From Sphingopyxis indica (GTDB lineage Bacteria; Pseudomonadota; Alphaproteobacteria; Sphingomonadales; Sphingomonadaceae): DNA of 64,000 nt. Made by a program: the position numbers and the translations under genes. Of the stretch, positions 8,314 to 17,230 are shown one piece after another. The notes beneath the pieces are model-generated. The model made no database searches and was not told where the DNA came from. It worked only from the letters and a program-made list of their open reading frames with translations. Positions within the stretch are counted from its first letter, which is position 1; the number at the start of each line of letters is the position of its first letter. The stretch spans positions 558,001-622,000 of the forward strand of contig NZ_FZPA01000001.1 of assembly GCF_900188185.1 (NCBI RefSeq), written 5' to 3'.

Positions 8314-8319
8314 TTTCGT

Positions 8320-8370
8320 TATATACGGCAATGCCGTGGCTTATTCAAGCGAGAAATTGCGGCAATGCCG
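8320..8370 (-). promoter_or_regulatory. toxin-antitoxin promoter and paired operator palindromes
   Basis: On the minus strand, TTGAAT (8348-8343), a 17-bp spacer and TATATA (8325-8320) make a good sigma70-type promoter. Two copies of CGGCAATGCCG (8326-8336 and 8360-8370; 34 bp between centres) form near-perfect palindromes, one between -35 and -10 and one upstream of -35. The -10 lies only about 7 bp from the toxin ATG, so the transcript may be leaderless or nearly so. Autorepression by the Xre antitoxin is inferred. Confidence 0.7.
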
Positions 8371-8458
8371 TAGTTGGCGTTGCGATGGTGCGCGGGTTTC
8401 ATCTTGCAACCCGATCGCCGTCATGATCTGACGAGCGAAACAAGGACGGGAGGCAAGT

Positions 8459-9901
8459 ATGGAAAACCGAATCGACGGAGAGATCGCGCGGATGCAGCAG
8501 ATCCTCGTCGCGCAGAAGGCGAGCTTCACCGCCGCCATGCCCGAAAGCCTCGCGGTGCGAACCGATCGCCTCGATCGTGCGATCGCGATGCTCGTCGATC
8601 ATGCCGAGGATTTCGCGAAGGCAGTGAGCGAGGATTTCGGGCATCGCAGCCGCGACCAGACGCTGATGACCGACATCCTGCCCTCGGTCAGCGCGCTCAA
8701 ACATGCGAAGAAGCATATGGCGAGCTGGGCGAAGGGCGAGAAAAGGAAGCCGACTTTCCCGCTCGGTCTGCTCGGCGCGAAGGCCGAGGTGGTCTATCAG
8801 CCGAAAGGCGTCGTGGGTGTCGTTGCCCCGTGGAACTTCCCCGTAGGCATGGTCTTCGTGCCGATGGCGGGCATCCTCGCTGCGGGCAATCGCGCGATGA
8901 TCAAGCCCAGCGAATTTACAGAGAATGTGTCAGCGCTGATGGCGCGGCTCGTCGCCGACTATTTCGACGAGAGCGAGATGGCGGTGTTTACCGGCGGCCC
9001 CGAGGTCGGGATCGCCTTTTCGAAGCTCGCCTTCGACCATCTGATCTTCACCGGCGCGACGAGCGTCGGCAGGCATATCATGCGCGCCGCCGCCGATAAT
9101 CTGGTGCCGGTGACGCTCGAGCTTGGCGGCAAGTCGCCGACCTTCATCGGGCGCAGCGCCGACAAGGCGCTCGCGGGGCAGCGCGTCGCGATGGGCAAGC
9201 TGATGAACGCGGGCCAGATCTGCCTCGCGCCCGACTATCTGCTCGTCGCCGCGGATCAGGAAGAGGAGGTGATCGAAAGCGTGAGCAAGGGCGCAGCGTC
9301 GCTCTATCCGACCTTGCTCGCGAACGACGATTACACCTCGGTCATCAACACGCGCAATTTCGACCGCTTGCAGGGTTACCTCGCCGACGCGCGCGACAAG
9401 GGTGCCGAGGTGATCGAGGTCAACCCGGGGCAAGAGGATTTCGCGAGTTCGAACGGCCACAAGATGCCCCTCCACATCGTTCGCAACCCGACCGACGACA
9501 TGAAAGTGATGCAGGAGGAGATTTTCGGTCCCGTTCTGCCGGTCAAGACTTACAAGACGATCGACGACGCAATCGACTATGTGAACGCGCATGATCGTCC
9601 GCTCGGCCTCTATTATTTCGGCCAGAACAAGAGCGAGGAGGAGCGGGTGCTGACGCGCACGATCTCGGGCGGCGTGACGGTCAACGACGTGCTCTTCCAC
9701 AATGCGATGGAGGATCTGCCTTTCGGCGGCATCGGGCCGTCGGGGATGGGCAATTATCACGGGATCGACGGCTTCCGCACCTTCAGCCACGCGCGCGCCG
9801 TCTATCGCCAGCCGAAGCTCGATGTTGCGGGGCTCGCGGGCTTCAAGCCGCCCTATGGCAAGGCGACGGCGAAGACGCTGGCGAAAGAACTCAAGAAATA
9901 A
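8459..9901 (+). CDS. coniferyl aldehyde dehydrogenase-like NAD(P)-dependent aldehyde dehydrogenase
   Basis: A 480-residue ALDH-superfamily protein that oxidises an aldehyde to the acid. Visible motifs are the cofactor and oxyanion segment VAPWNFPVGM, the general base in LELGGKSP, the catalytic cysteine in NAGQICLAPDY, EEIFGPVLPV, and the C-terminal LPFGGIGPSGMGNYHG. The NAGQIC-LAPDY and C-terminal layout match the CalB (coniferyl aldehyde dehydrogenase) class, which is also close to fatty-aldehyde dehydrogenases, so coniferyl aldehyde is only one candidate substrate. GGGAGG lies 9 bp before the ATG. Confidence 0.85.
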   Translation: MENRIDGEIARMQQILVAQKASFTAAMPESLAVRTDRLDRAIAMLVDHAEDFAKAVSEDFGHRSRDQTLMTDILPSVSALKHAKKHMASWAKGEKRKPTFPLGLLGAKAEVVYQPKGVVGVVAPWNFPVGMVFVPMAGILAAGNRAMIKPSEFTENVSALMARLVADYFDESEMAVFTGGPEVGIAFSKLAFDHLIFTGATSVGRHIMRAAADNLVPVTLELGGKSPTFIGRSADKALAGQRVAMGKLMNAGQICLAPDYLLVAADQEEEVIESVSKGAASLYPTLLANDDYTSVINTRNFDRLQGYLADARDKGAEVIEVNPGQEDFASSNGHKMPLHIVRNPTDDMKVMQEEIFGPVLPVKTYKTIDDAIDYVNAHDRPLGLYYFGQNKSEEERVLTRTISGGVTVNDVLFHNAMEDLPFGGIGPSGMGNYHGIDGFRTFSHARAVYRQPKLDVAGLAGFKPPYGKATAKTLAKELKK

Positions 9902-9947
9902 CTTGGCAAACGGCGGCGTCCCGGCTTATCGGGGCGCCCGTCCACGG

Positions 9948-10032
9948 GCCCCTGTGGTGAAATTGGTAGACGCGCTCGACTCAAAATCGAGTTCCGCAAG
10001 GAGTGCTGGTTCGAGTCCGGCCAGGGGCACCA
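9948..10032 (+). tRNA. tRNA-Leu (anticodon CAA)
   Basis: The acceptor stem GCCCCTG (9948-9954) pairs with CAGGGGC (10022-10028), followed by A and an encoded CCA (10030-10032). The D-arm GTGGTGAAATTGGTAGAC, the anticodon stem CTCGA/TCGAG with loop CTCAAAA (anticodon CAA), a long class II variable arm (TTCCGCAAGGAG) and the T-loop GGTTCGAGTCC are all present. It reads UUG codons. No integrase or att duplication is visible next to it. Confidence 0.95.
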
Positions 10033-10275
10033 TCGCCGCTCAAGATTTGTTATTGCATCACTTTTCGGTTGGTCGAACGGTTCGCCGCGACTTTCGGGCT
10101 GGTGCGATCGGCGGTGCAGCGCCCCCTGGTCGTTCGGCATTGCCGCCGCCATCCCCTTCGATGCGGCGATCGTCCGGCCGTTGTCGGCGCGATCGAAATT
10201 TTCAGTTGACGCACGCGGCGATGGCGCCACCCTCGCGCGTGCGTAGGTAGGGCCCGAAAAGGACAATCATTCTCC

Positions 10276-12816
10276 ATGCAGTTGGTAATTGTGGAATCGC
10301 CGGCCAAGGCGAAGACGATCGAGAAATATCTCGGCCGCGATTTCAAGGTTTTGGCAAGCTATGGTCATGTGCGCGATCTGCCGCCCAAGGACGGGTCGGT
10401 CGATCCCGACGACGGCTTTGCGATGCAGTGGCAGCTCTATCCCGACAAGGCGAAGCGGCTGAAGGAGATTCAGGACGCGGCGAAGCAGGCCGACCGCCTG
10501 ATCCTCGCGACCGACCCCGATCGCGAGGGCGAGGCGATCAGCTGGCATGTGCAGGAATTGCTGCGCAACAAGAAAGCGCTGCCGCAGGTCGTCGAGCGCG
10601 TGACCTTCAACGCGATCACCAAGCAGGCGGTGACCGACGCGATGGCGCATCCGCGCGGGCTCGACGACGATCTGATAGATGCCTATCGCGCGCGCCGGGC
10701 GCTCGATTATCTCGTCGGTTTCACCCTTTCGCCGGTGCTGTGGCGCAAGCTGCCCGGCGCGAAATCGGCGGGGCGCGTCCAGTCGGTCGCGCTGCGCATG
10801 ATCGTCGAGCGCGAGCGCGAGATCGAGGCCTTCGTGCTGCAGCAATATTGGTCGGTCACCGGCCTGTTCGAAATGGCGGGCACGCCGTTCAAGGCGCGGC
10901 TCGCGCGCTGGCGCGGCGACAAGATCGAGCGGCTGTCGATCGGCACCGAAGCCGATGCGCGCGCCGCCGAAGCCGATGTGAAGGCGGGGCATTTCACCGT
11001 CGACGCGGTCGAAACCAAGCCGCTGACCCGCAACCCGCCGCCGCCCTTCACCACCTCGACCCTGCAACAGGAAGCCGCACGCAAGCTCGGTTTTTCGGCA
11101 AGCCACACGATGCGCGTCGCGCAGAATCTCTACGAGGACGGCGCGATCACCTATATGCGCACCGACGGCGTCCAGATGGACGGCAGCGCGATCAGCGCGG
11201 CGCGCAGGGCGATCGCCGACCGCTACGACGGCGGCTATGTCCCGGACAAGCCGCGCCAGTATCAGACGAAGGCGAAGAATGCGCAGGAAGCGCATGAGGC
11301 GATACGGCCGACCGATTTTGGCAAGGACAAGGTCGGCAGCGGCGACCATGCGCGGCTCTATGAACTGATCTGGAAGCGCGCGCTGGCGAGCCAGATGGCG
11401 TCGGCACGGCTCGAGCGGACGAGCGTCGACCTGACCGACGGCACGGGGAAGACGATGCTGCGCGCGACCGGGCAGGTCGTGAAATTCCCCGGTTTCCTCG
11501 CGCTCTACGACGAAGGCCGCGACGATAATGGGGAAGACGACGACGCGCGCCTGCTCCCTGCTATGGGCAAGGGCGATGCCCCCGCCAAAAACGGGGTCGA
11601 GGTCGAAGGGCACGAGACGCAGCCGCCGCCGCGCTATTCGGAGGCGAGCCTCGTCAAGAAGATGGAGGAGCTCGGCATCGGGCGTCCGTCGACCTATGCC
11701 TCGATCCTGCAGGTGCTCAAGGACCGCGCCTATGTGACGGTGGAGAAGAACCGCTTTCATCCCGAAGAGAGCGGGCGCCTGCTCACGGCGTTCCTCGAAC
11801 GCTTTTTCGCGCGCTATGTCGAATATGATTTTACGGCGGGGCTCGAAGAGGAACTCGACGACGTGTCGGGCGGCCGCGCGCAGTGGCAGGCGGTGCTCGA
11901 GCGCTTCTGGCGCGATTTCAAGCCGCGCACCGGCGAGGTGATGGAGCAGAAGCCGTCGGAGATCACCGCGGCGCTCGACGAATTCCTCGGCCCCTACCTC
12001 TTCCCCGACAAGGGCGACGGCAGCGACCCGCGCCTGTGCCCCAATTGCGGCACCGGGCGGCTCGCGCTTCGCGGCGGGCGCTTCGGCCCCTTCATCGCGT
12101 GCAGCAATTATCCCGAGTGCAAATATACGCGCAAGTTCGCGCAGCCGGGCGGAACCGAAAATGGCGGCGACAACGGCCCCGAGACGCTCGGCACCGATCC
12201 CGACAGCGGGCTCGAGGTCACCAAGCGCAGCGGGCGTTTCGGCCCCTATATTCAGCTCGGCGGCGGCAAGGAAGCGAAGCGCTCGTCGATCCCGAAGGAC
12301 ATAGCGGCCGAGGACTTCGACCTCGATTATGCGCTGCGGCTCTTGAGCCTGCCGCGCGAGGTCGGCGTGCATCCCGAAAGCGGCAAGCCGATCGTCGCCG
12401 GGCTCGGGCGCTATGGCCCCTATCTGCTCCACGACGGCAAATATGCGAAGCTCGCCGGCACCGCCGAAATCTTCGAGATCGGCATGAACGCCGCGGTCGC
12501 GCGTATCGCCGATGCAGCGAACGGCGGCGGACGCGGGCGCGCCAAGGCCGAGCCGCTCAAGACCTTTGGCGCGCATCCGGTGAGCGGCGGCGAGATGAAG
12601 CTGATGGCTGGGCGCTTCGGTCCTTATGTCACCGACGGCACCACCAACGCGACCTTGCCCAAGACGCTCGAACCCGACGCGCTCACCGCCGAGGAAGCGG
12701 TCGCACTGATCGACGCCAAGGCGGCGAAGGGACCGGCGAAGGGGAAGAAGAAAGCGGCGCCGAAGAAGGCTGCCGCGAAGAAGGCGCCGGCGAAGAAAAC
12801 TGCGTCTAAGAAATAG
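10276..12816 (+). CDS. topA: DNA topoisomerase I (type IA)
   Basis: An 846-residue enzyme that relaxes negatively supercoiled DNA by single-strand passage. Order: Toprim domain at the N-terminus (VIVESPAKAKTIEKYLG; acidic triad in ATDPDREGEAI near residue 77), the cleavage domain with catalytic Tyr293 in AITYMRTDG, one canonical C4 zinc ribbon (CPNCGTGRL ... FIACSNYPECKY, about residues 590-615), then cysteine-free Topo_C repeats (GRFGPYIQLG, GRYGPYLLHDG, GRFGPYVTDG), and a lysine/alanine tail of about 30 residues typical of proteobacterial enzymes. The 243-bp gap upstream, after tRNA-Leu, holds no gene. Confidence 0.97.
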   Translation: MQLVIVESPAKAKTIEKYLGRDFKVLASYGHVRDLPPKDGSVDPDDGFAMQWQLYPDKAKRLKEIQDAAKQADRLILATDPDREGEAISWHVQELLRNKKALPQVVERVTFNAITKQAVTDAMAHPRGLDDDLIDAYRARRALDYLVGFTLSPVLWRKLPGAKSAGRVQSVALRMIVEREREIEAFVLQQYWSVTGLFEMAGTPFKARLARWRGDKIERLSIGTEADARAAEADVKAGHFTVDAVETKPLTRNPPPPFTTSTLQQEAARKLGFSASHTMRVAQNLYEDGAITYMRTDGVQMDGSAISAARRAIADRYDGGYVPDKPRQYQTKAKNAQEAHEAIRPTDFGKDKVGSGDHARLYELIWKRALASQMASARLERTSVDLTDGTGKTMLRATGQVVKFPGFLALYDEGRDDNGEDDDARLLPAMGKGDAPAKNGVEVEGHETQPPPRYSEASLVKKMEELGIGRPSTYASILQVLKDRAYVTVEKNRFHPEESGRLLTAFLERFFARYVEYDFTAGLEEELDDVSGGRAQWQAVLERFWRDFKPRTGEVMEQKPSEITAALDEFLGPYLFPDKGDGSDPRLCPNCGTGRLALRGGRFGPFIACSNYPECKYTRKFAQPGGTENGGDNGPETLGTDPDSGLEVTKRSGRFGPYIQLGGGKEAKRSSIPKDIAAEDFDLDYALRLLSLPREVGVHPESGKPIVAGLGRYGPYLLHDGKYAKLAGTAEIFEIGMNAAVARIADAANGGGRGRAKAEPLKTFGAHPVSGGEMKLMAGRFGPYVTDGTTNATLPKTLEPDALTAEEAVALIDAKAAKGPAKGKKKAAPKKAAAKKAPAKKTASKK

Positions 12817-12840
12817 GCGGCTATATGGTTCGCAAACCGA

Positions 12841-12878
12841 GGCCGATGGCGGTTTTGGGGTGGTGAACCGCCATGGCC
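12841..12878. repeat. palindrome family G, copy 1 (possible topA terminator)
   Basis: GGCCGATGGCGGTT and AACCGCCATGGCC form an inverted repeat around a TTGGGGTGGTG loop, 24 bp after the topA stop. A degenerate copy with the same loop lies at 40412-40450, so this is a dispersed element and not just a local terminator. Confidence 0.6.
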
Positions 12879-12942
12879 TTCTTGCGTCGTCGCGGGTTGG
12901 ATCCGGCCGGCGCAGGGGCCGCGTGACATTCCAAAGCTCAGG

Positions 12943-13123
12943 CCAAAGTTCAGGAAAGTTCAGCCCATTGCGTCCCCCGATCTGGACCGGGAGGATTGCC
13001 GAACGCATCGCGCGCGCCTCGCCGCGGCCGCACGCGCGAACTAGGCAGCGACCGCTTTTATCCACCAGATGAAAGAGCCGGATGAAGGCTGGCACAGCCG
13101 GATAATGTAGGAAAGGCTTTTTT
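12943..13123. repeat. diverged intergenic repeat, copy 2
   Basis: Copy of the 7451-7595 repeat. AAAGTTCAGGAAAGTTCAGC (12945) matches closely and GGATAATGTAGGAAAG (13100) plus a T-run closes it. It is preceded by a third AAAGCTCAGG unit. The 572-bp gap between topA and the lipase holds this repeat, family G and a family B element, but no gene I can support. Confidence 0.55.
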
Positions 13124-13154
13124 GAAGGCGATGCCCGCTTGGGAGAGCGTTACG

Positions 13155-13290
13155 ATCCTCCCCGCTCGCGGGGAGGTGGCAGCCCCGCAGGGGCTGACGG
13201 AGGGGGGTGGCGTCCTCGCGCAATGCAGCTTGAGGACGATGACCCCCTCCACCGCCTTCGGCGGTCCCCCTCCCCGCAAGCGGGGAGGAT
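13155..13290. repeat. palindromic element family B, copy 1
   Basis: It begins ATCCTCCCCGCTCGCGGGGA and ends with the inverted equivalent (CTCCCCGCAAGCGGGGAGGAT). Total length is 136 bp with nested hairpins. It shares its termini with the element inside rnr (39118-39258), and a related form is at 20296-20395. Confidence 0.8.
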
Positions 13291-13388
13291 TTGTTACGTC
13301 GCCTCCCACTCGAAAGCCGTCATCCTGGCGAAACCTGGATGACCGCCATATTCGAGCATGTTAGAGTGCCGCATCGGGAGGTATTTCG

Positions 13389-14513
13389 ATGCGCCGCTTG
13401 CTCGCTGCTTTGCTCGCCCTCTTCGCGATGTCTACCATCCCCGCCGCCGCGCAGCAGCCCGGAACGCTGATTTCCGCCGACCCGATGCCGGAAGCGCCGC
13501 CCGGCGTGCAGGCGTGGCGCGTGCGTTACTGGACCGCGAACGGGGAGGGCGCGCCGTTCCAGGTCACCGGCATCGTCGCCGCGCCGATGGAGGCGATCCC
13601 GCCGCGCCCGCGCCGCGTGATCGCGTGGACGCACGGCGCATGGGGCGTCGCCGAAAAATGCGCGCCTTCGCTCAGCCCGGACTTCTTCGCCTATTCGGCG
13701 GGGATGGACGCGGTGCGCGCGGGCTATGTCGTCGTCGCGCCCGATTATATCGGGCTCGCCAGCCCGACGATGCATCCGTTTCTGGTCGGCACCGACACGG
13801 CGCAGGCGGTGCTCGACGCGGTGCGCGCGGCGCGCGCAATACCAGGCGCGGCGGCGGGAAGCAGCTTCGCCGTCTGGGGCGAATCGCAGGGCGGTCATGC
13901 CGCGCTGTGGACCGCGATCGCGGCGCGCTCCTATGCCCCCGAACTGACGCTCGTCGGCACCGCCGCGGCGGCGCCGCCGACCGACCTTGCCGCCAACCTC
14001 CGCGAAGGCAGCGACAAGAATGCGCGCGCGCTGCTGCTCTCCTTCGCGCTGCATAGCTGGTCGACGCTCTACGGCTTCTCGCTCGACAGCGTCGCCAACC
14101 GCACCAACCAGGGCATCATCCACCGCCTTGCCGAGAATAACTGCGTCAGCTTCAACAAGAAGCCGAAGCTCGGCACCATCCTCGGTATCCTGACCATCGC
14201 GCGCGCGACGCGCAGCAAGGATATCGGGAGGATCGAGCCCTTCGGCTCCTTTGCGCGCGCGAACAGCGTCGATCCGGCGCGCGTGCCGGGACCGCTGCTG
14301 ATCGCGCAGGGCGACAAGGACACGATCGTCGCGCCCGCGGTCACGCGCAGGTTCGCGAAGGCCGTGTGCCGCAAACGGACGAAGCTGCGGTGGTTCGAGA
14401 TGCCCGGTACTGCGCATGGCGCGAGTGCAAAGGACAGCGTGATCGAAACGCTGGCGTGGATCGGCGCGCGCTTCGATGGAGAGGCGCCGCCCGACGATTG
14501 CCGGCGGATTTAG
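13389..14513 (+). CDS. secreted lipase/esterase (LIP-type alpha/beta hydrolase)
   Basis: 374 residues with a signal peptide (MRRLLAALLALFAMSTIPAAAQ, cleavage after AAA-Q near 21). The catalytic serine is Ser166 in WGESQGGHAA, an acid candidate is in IAQGDKDTIVAP, and the histidine is in MPGTAHGAS. The layout (GYVVVAPDYIGL before the elbow; a long cap) is that of secretory lipases related to Candida LIP proteins, common in sphingomonads. Expected site is periplasm or outside; acyl specificity is unknown. A short hairpin of family C (GTCATCC ... GGATGAC, 13319-13343) lies just upstream of its ribosome-binding site GGGAGG. Confidence 0.85.
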   Translation: MRRLLAALLALFAMSTIPAAAQQPGTLISADPMPEAPPGVQAWRVRYWTANGEGAPFQVTGIVAAPMEAIPPRPRRVIAWTHGAWGVAEKCAPSLSPDFFAYSAGMDAVRAGYVVVAPDYIGLASPTMHPFLVGTDTAQAVLDAVRAARAIPGAAAGSSFAVWGESQGGHAALWTAIAARSYAPELTLVGTAAAAPPTDLAANLREGSDKNARALLLSFALHSWSTLYGFSLDSVANRTNQGIIHRLAENNCVSFNKKPKLGTILGILTIARATRSKDIGRIEPFGSFARANSVDPARVPGPLLIAQGDKDTIVAPAVTRRFAKAVCRKRTKLRWFEMPGTAHGASAKDSVIETLAWIGARFDGEAPPDDCRRI

Positions 14514-14536
14514 AGCAAAGCAGCATCCATCTTGAT

Positions 14537-14615
14537 CGTCATTCCGGCGAAAGCCGGAATCCCGCCGCTGCTGAAAAAATGCGAGGGCGAGATTCCGGCC
14601 TTCGCCGGAATGACG
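14537..14615. repeat. palindromic element family C
   Basis: CGTCATTCCGGCGAAAGCCG at the left and its inverted counterpart ending GCCGGAATGACG at the right, each itself a hairpin. It lies between the convergent lipase and era genes and could terminate both. A remnant of the same class is at 13319-13343. Confidence 0.8.
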
Positions 14616-14669
14616 CTATTGGGGGGAAGCGGTGTGTCTCGATCCGACTCGATCATGCTCAGCCTGGCC

Positions 14670-15563
14670 TCAATCGACCCAGTCGAGCCCCATGTCGCGA
14701 TAGACGCTGCGGTCCTCGTCCCAATTTTCCTTGACCTTGACGTGCAGGAACAGGTGGACCTTGCGCCCCATCAGTTCGGCGAGTTCGGCGCGCGCTCTTG
14801 CGCCGATTTCCTTGATGCGCGCGCCGCCCTTGCCCAGCACGATCGCGCGCTGGTTGTCGCGCGCGACATAGATTTGCTGGTGGATTTCGGCGCTGCCGTC
14901 GGGGCGCGTCTTGAACAGTTCGGTTTCGACCGTCGACTGATAGGGAAGCTCTTCGTGGAGCTGGCGATAGAGCTGTTCGCGCGTGATCTCGGCGGCGAGC
15001 ATCCGCTCGGGCGCGTCGCTCACCTCATCCTCGGGAAAATGCCATGGCCCCTCGGGCATCAGCTGGGCGAGATGCGCCTTCAGTTCGGGCACGCCGTCGC
15101 CGCTGCTCGCCGCGATGAAGAAGGTTTCGTCGAACGTGACCTTGGCGTTCAGTTCGGTCGCGATGGCGAGCAGCTTGTCCTTCCTGGTCAGGTCGACCTT
15201 GTTGAGGACGAGATATTTCTTCTCGGGCCGCCCCGCGACACCTTCGAGCACGCGCTCGACGCGCCCGGTCAGCTTCGCGGCGGCGTCGACCATCACCAGG
15301 ATCGCCTCGGCTTCCTCGAGGCTGCCCCAGGCGGCCGCAACCATCGCGCGGTCGAGCCGGCGGGTCGGCGCGAAGATGCCCGGCGTGTCGATCAGGATGA
15401 TCTGCGCCTCGCCCGCCATCGCGACGCCCATCAGCCGCGTGCGCGTGGTCTGCGCCTTGGGGCTGACGATCGCGACCTTCTGGCCGACGAGCGCGTTGAC
15501 GAGGGTCGATTTGCCCGCATTGGGCGCGCCGACGACGGCGACGAAGCCGCAGCGCTGGGTCAT
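14670..15563 (-). CDS. era: GTPase Era
   Basis: A 297-residue essential GTPase that binds the 3' end of 16S rRNA and helps mature the 30S subunit. The G1 loop is GAPNAGKS (residues 12-19), G3 is DTPG, and G4 is NKVD; the C-terminal KH domain contains [17 protein letters not shown]. The ATG at 15563 overlaps the stop of rnc by 4 nt (ATGA), the usual rnc-era coupling. Longer upstream starts fall inside rnc. Confidence 0.96.
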   Translation of the reverse strand: MTQRCGFVAVVGAPNAGKSTLVNALVGQKVAIVSPKAQTTRTRLMGVAMAGEAQIILIDTPGIFAPTRRLDRAMVAAAWGSLEEAEAILVMVDAAAKLTGRVERVLEGVAGRPEKKYLVLNKVDLTRKDKLLAIATELNAKVTFDETFFIAASSGDGVPELKAHLAQLMPEGPWHFPEDEVSDAPERMLAAEITREQLYRQLHEELPYQSTVETELFKTRPDGSAEIHQQIYVARDNQRAIVLGKGGARIKEIGARARAELAELMGRKVHLFLHVKVKENWDEDRSVYRDMGLDWVD

Positions 15564-16243
15564 TTTATGTCGTCCTGTATCAATCGTTCGAGCAGCGCCG
15601 CCGCGGCGGCCTTTTCGGCCGCCTGTTTCGACGCGCCTTCGCCCTCCGCCTCGGCGAGCTTTCCGATGCTCACCGCGACGCGGAAGCGCGGGGCATGGTC
15701 GGGGCCTTCGCGGCGGACGAGGCGATATTCGGGCGGCCTGCGCTTCCGCGCCAGCGCCCATTCCTGCAGCGCCGCCTTGGGGTGCTTGGGCGCCGCGACC
15801 TGCCCCTCGATCATGTCGCCCCATTTGTCGGTGATGAAAGCGCGCGCGGCCTCCTCGCCAAGATCGAGCCACAGCGCGCCGATCAGCGCCTCGAGCACGT
15901 CGGCGGCGATATTGTCGCTCTGCCGCCCGCCGTCGCCGATCGCCTGCGCGCCGAAGCGGACGTGCGCGCTGAGGTCGAGCGCCTGCGCGATGCGCGCGCA
16001 GGTTTCGCCCGACGCGAGCGCGTGAAGGCGCGACGAAAGTTCGCCTTCCGCCGCCTTGGGAAAGCGGCGGAACAGCTCCGACGCGATGACGAGGCCGAGC
16101 ACGCGGTCGCCGAGGAATTCGAGCCGCTGATAATCGCCCGCGCCGCTGCTGCCATGGGTCAGCGCTTCGTGGTAGAGCGCGAGGTCGCGGGGTTCGGCCC
16201 CGGTCAGGGCGGCGATGGTTTCAGCGGAAACGCCGCCCGTCAA
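15560..16243 (-). CDS. rnc: ribonuclease III
   Basis: A 227-residue double-strand-specific RNase for rRNA processing and mRNA decay. The signature [11 protein letters not shown] contains catalytic Glu42 and Asp46; a second acidic site is in [12 protein letters not shown]; a double-stranded RNA-binding domain follows ([20 protein letters not shown] ... [16 protein letters not shown]). I choose TTG at 16243 as start: it overlaps the lepB stop by 4 nt (TTGA) with GGGGAAGG about 6 nt upstream, and it gives the normal length. No in-frame ATG or GTG would start before the first conserved helix. Confidence 0.93.
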   Translation of the reverse strand: MTGGVSAETIAALTGAEPRDLALYHEALTHGSSGAGDYQRLEFLGDRVLGLVIASELFRRFPKAAEGELSSRLHALASGETCARIAQALDLSAHVRFGAQAIGDGGRQSDNIAADVLEALIGALWLDLGEEAARAFITDKWGDMIEGQVAAPKHPKAALQEWALARKRRPPEYRLVRREGPDHAPRFRVAVSIGKLAEAEGEGASKQAAEKAAAAALLERLIQDDIK

Positions 16244-17106
16244 AAGCCTTCCCCAAGCCGTTCCCAGCGCGCCGCGGTGAACCAGCTTACGGGATTGAAC
16301 CAGCTTGCCGAGCCGTCGGTCGAGAACATCGACACCAGCGCGTGGCCGACCAGATTCTTTTCGGGGACGAGGCCGATGCCCTGGTTCTCGATCGCCGGGA
16401 AGCGGCTGTCGGCGCTGCGGTCGCGGTTGTCGCCCATCAGGAACAGATGTCCCTCGGGCACGGTGATCAGCGGCGTATTGTCCTCGGGGATCGAGGTGAT
16501 GTCGAGCACCGCATAGCTCTTGCCGCTGGGCAAGGTTTCCCTGAAGCGCGGATAGCGGCACTGGCGCTCGCCGTTCGCGCCGATCTCCTCGAACTGCATC
16601 GCATAGCAGGGCAGGGTGCCGTTGGTGCGCGAGGCGTCGATCATATTCTGCGTCACGGGAATCACGAAATCGGCCATCCTCTCGCGCTTCAGCGGCTTGC
16701 CGTTGAGCCAGACAATGCCGCCGCGCACCTGGATCGTATCGCCGGGCAGGCCGATCACGCGCTTGATATAATCATTGTCGTTGACCGGCGGCGCCTTGAA
16801 CACGACGACGTCGCCGCGTTCGGGGGTGCGCGGAAAGATGCGGCCCGGGATCAGCGGCAGGCTGAACGGCAGGCTGAACTTCGAATAGCCATAGGCCATC
16901 TTGTTGACGAGCAGATAGTCGCCGATCAAGAGGCGCGGCTGCATCGATTCCGACGGAATGTTGAAGGGCGAGAGGAAGAAGCTGCGAAAGATCAGCACCG
17001 CGATCGCCAGCAGGGCGAGGAAGCGGACCGTGTCGACCGCCTCTTCCTTGGCGGAAACAGGGGCCGGGGTGGGCGAGCTGTCGGCGGTAGCGCTGGCGTC
17101 GGTCAT
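16240..17106 (-). CDS. lepB: signal peptidase I
   Basis: A 288-residue membrane-bound serine/lysine endopeptidase that removes signal peptides. An N-terminal cytoplasmic stretch is followed by one transmembrane helix (about residues 26-45). The catalytic serine is Ser54 in IPSESMQP and the catalytic lysine is Lys115 in [12 protein letters not shown]; box E is [20 protein letters not shown] 17106 is the first gene of lepB-rnc-era. pgi diverges upstream with a 124-bp gap that must hold both promoters. Confidence 0.95.
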   Translation of the reverse strand: MTDASATADSSPTPAPVSAKEEAVDTVRFLALLAIAVLIFRSFFLSPFNIPSESMQPRLLIGDYLLVNKMAYGYSKFSLPFSLPLIPGRIFPRTPERGDVVVFKAPPVNDNDYIKRVIGLPGDTIQVRGGIVWLNGKPLKRERMADFVIPVTQNMIDASRTNGTLPCYAMQFEEIGANGERQCRYPRFRETLPSGKSYAVLDITSIPEDNTPLITVPEGHLFLMGDNRDRSADSRFPAIENQGIGLVPEKNLVGHALVSMFSTDGSASWFNPVSWFTAARWERLGEGF

Positions 17107-17230
17107 GGCGCGGCATTGGCGACGAATAGGTCTGCACGTCAAGCAAATATCGGCGGACGGCGCTGGCATGGGCGCGGCGGCGGTCCTAAAGAGGGCGCGA
17201 CATCTCCAACGGATAACAAAAGGAAGTCCG

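Noticed and set aside
8314..8331. TTG start for the toxin at 8331
   Set aside because: It lies inside the -10 box and operator palindrome, so it would be upstream of the transcription start; ATG 8313 is better.
10267..13095. 942-codon minus-strand ORF opposite topA
   Set aside because: The translation is low-complexity and Arg/Ala-rich with no domain, and it is a shadow of the well-supported topA on the other strand, a usual effect of high GC.
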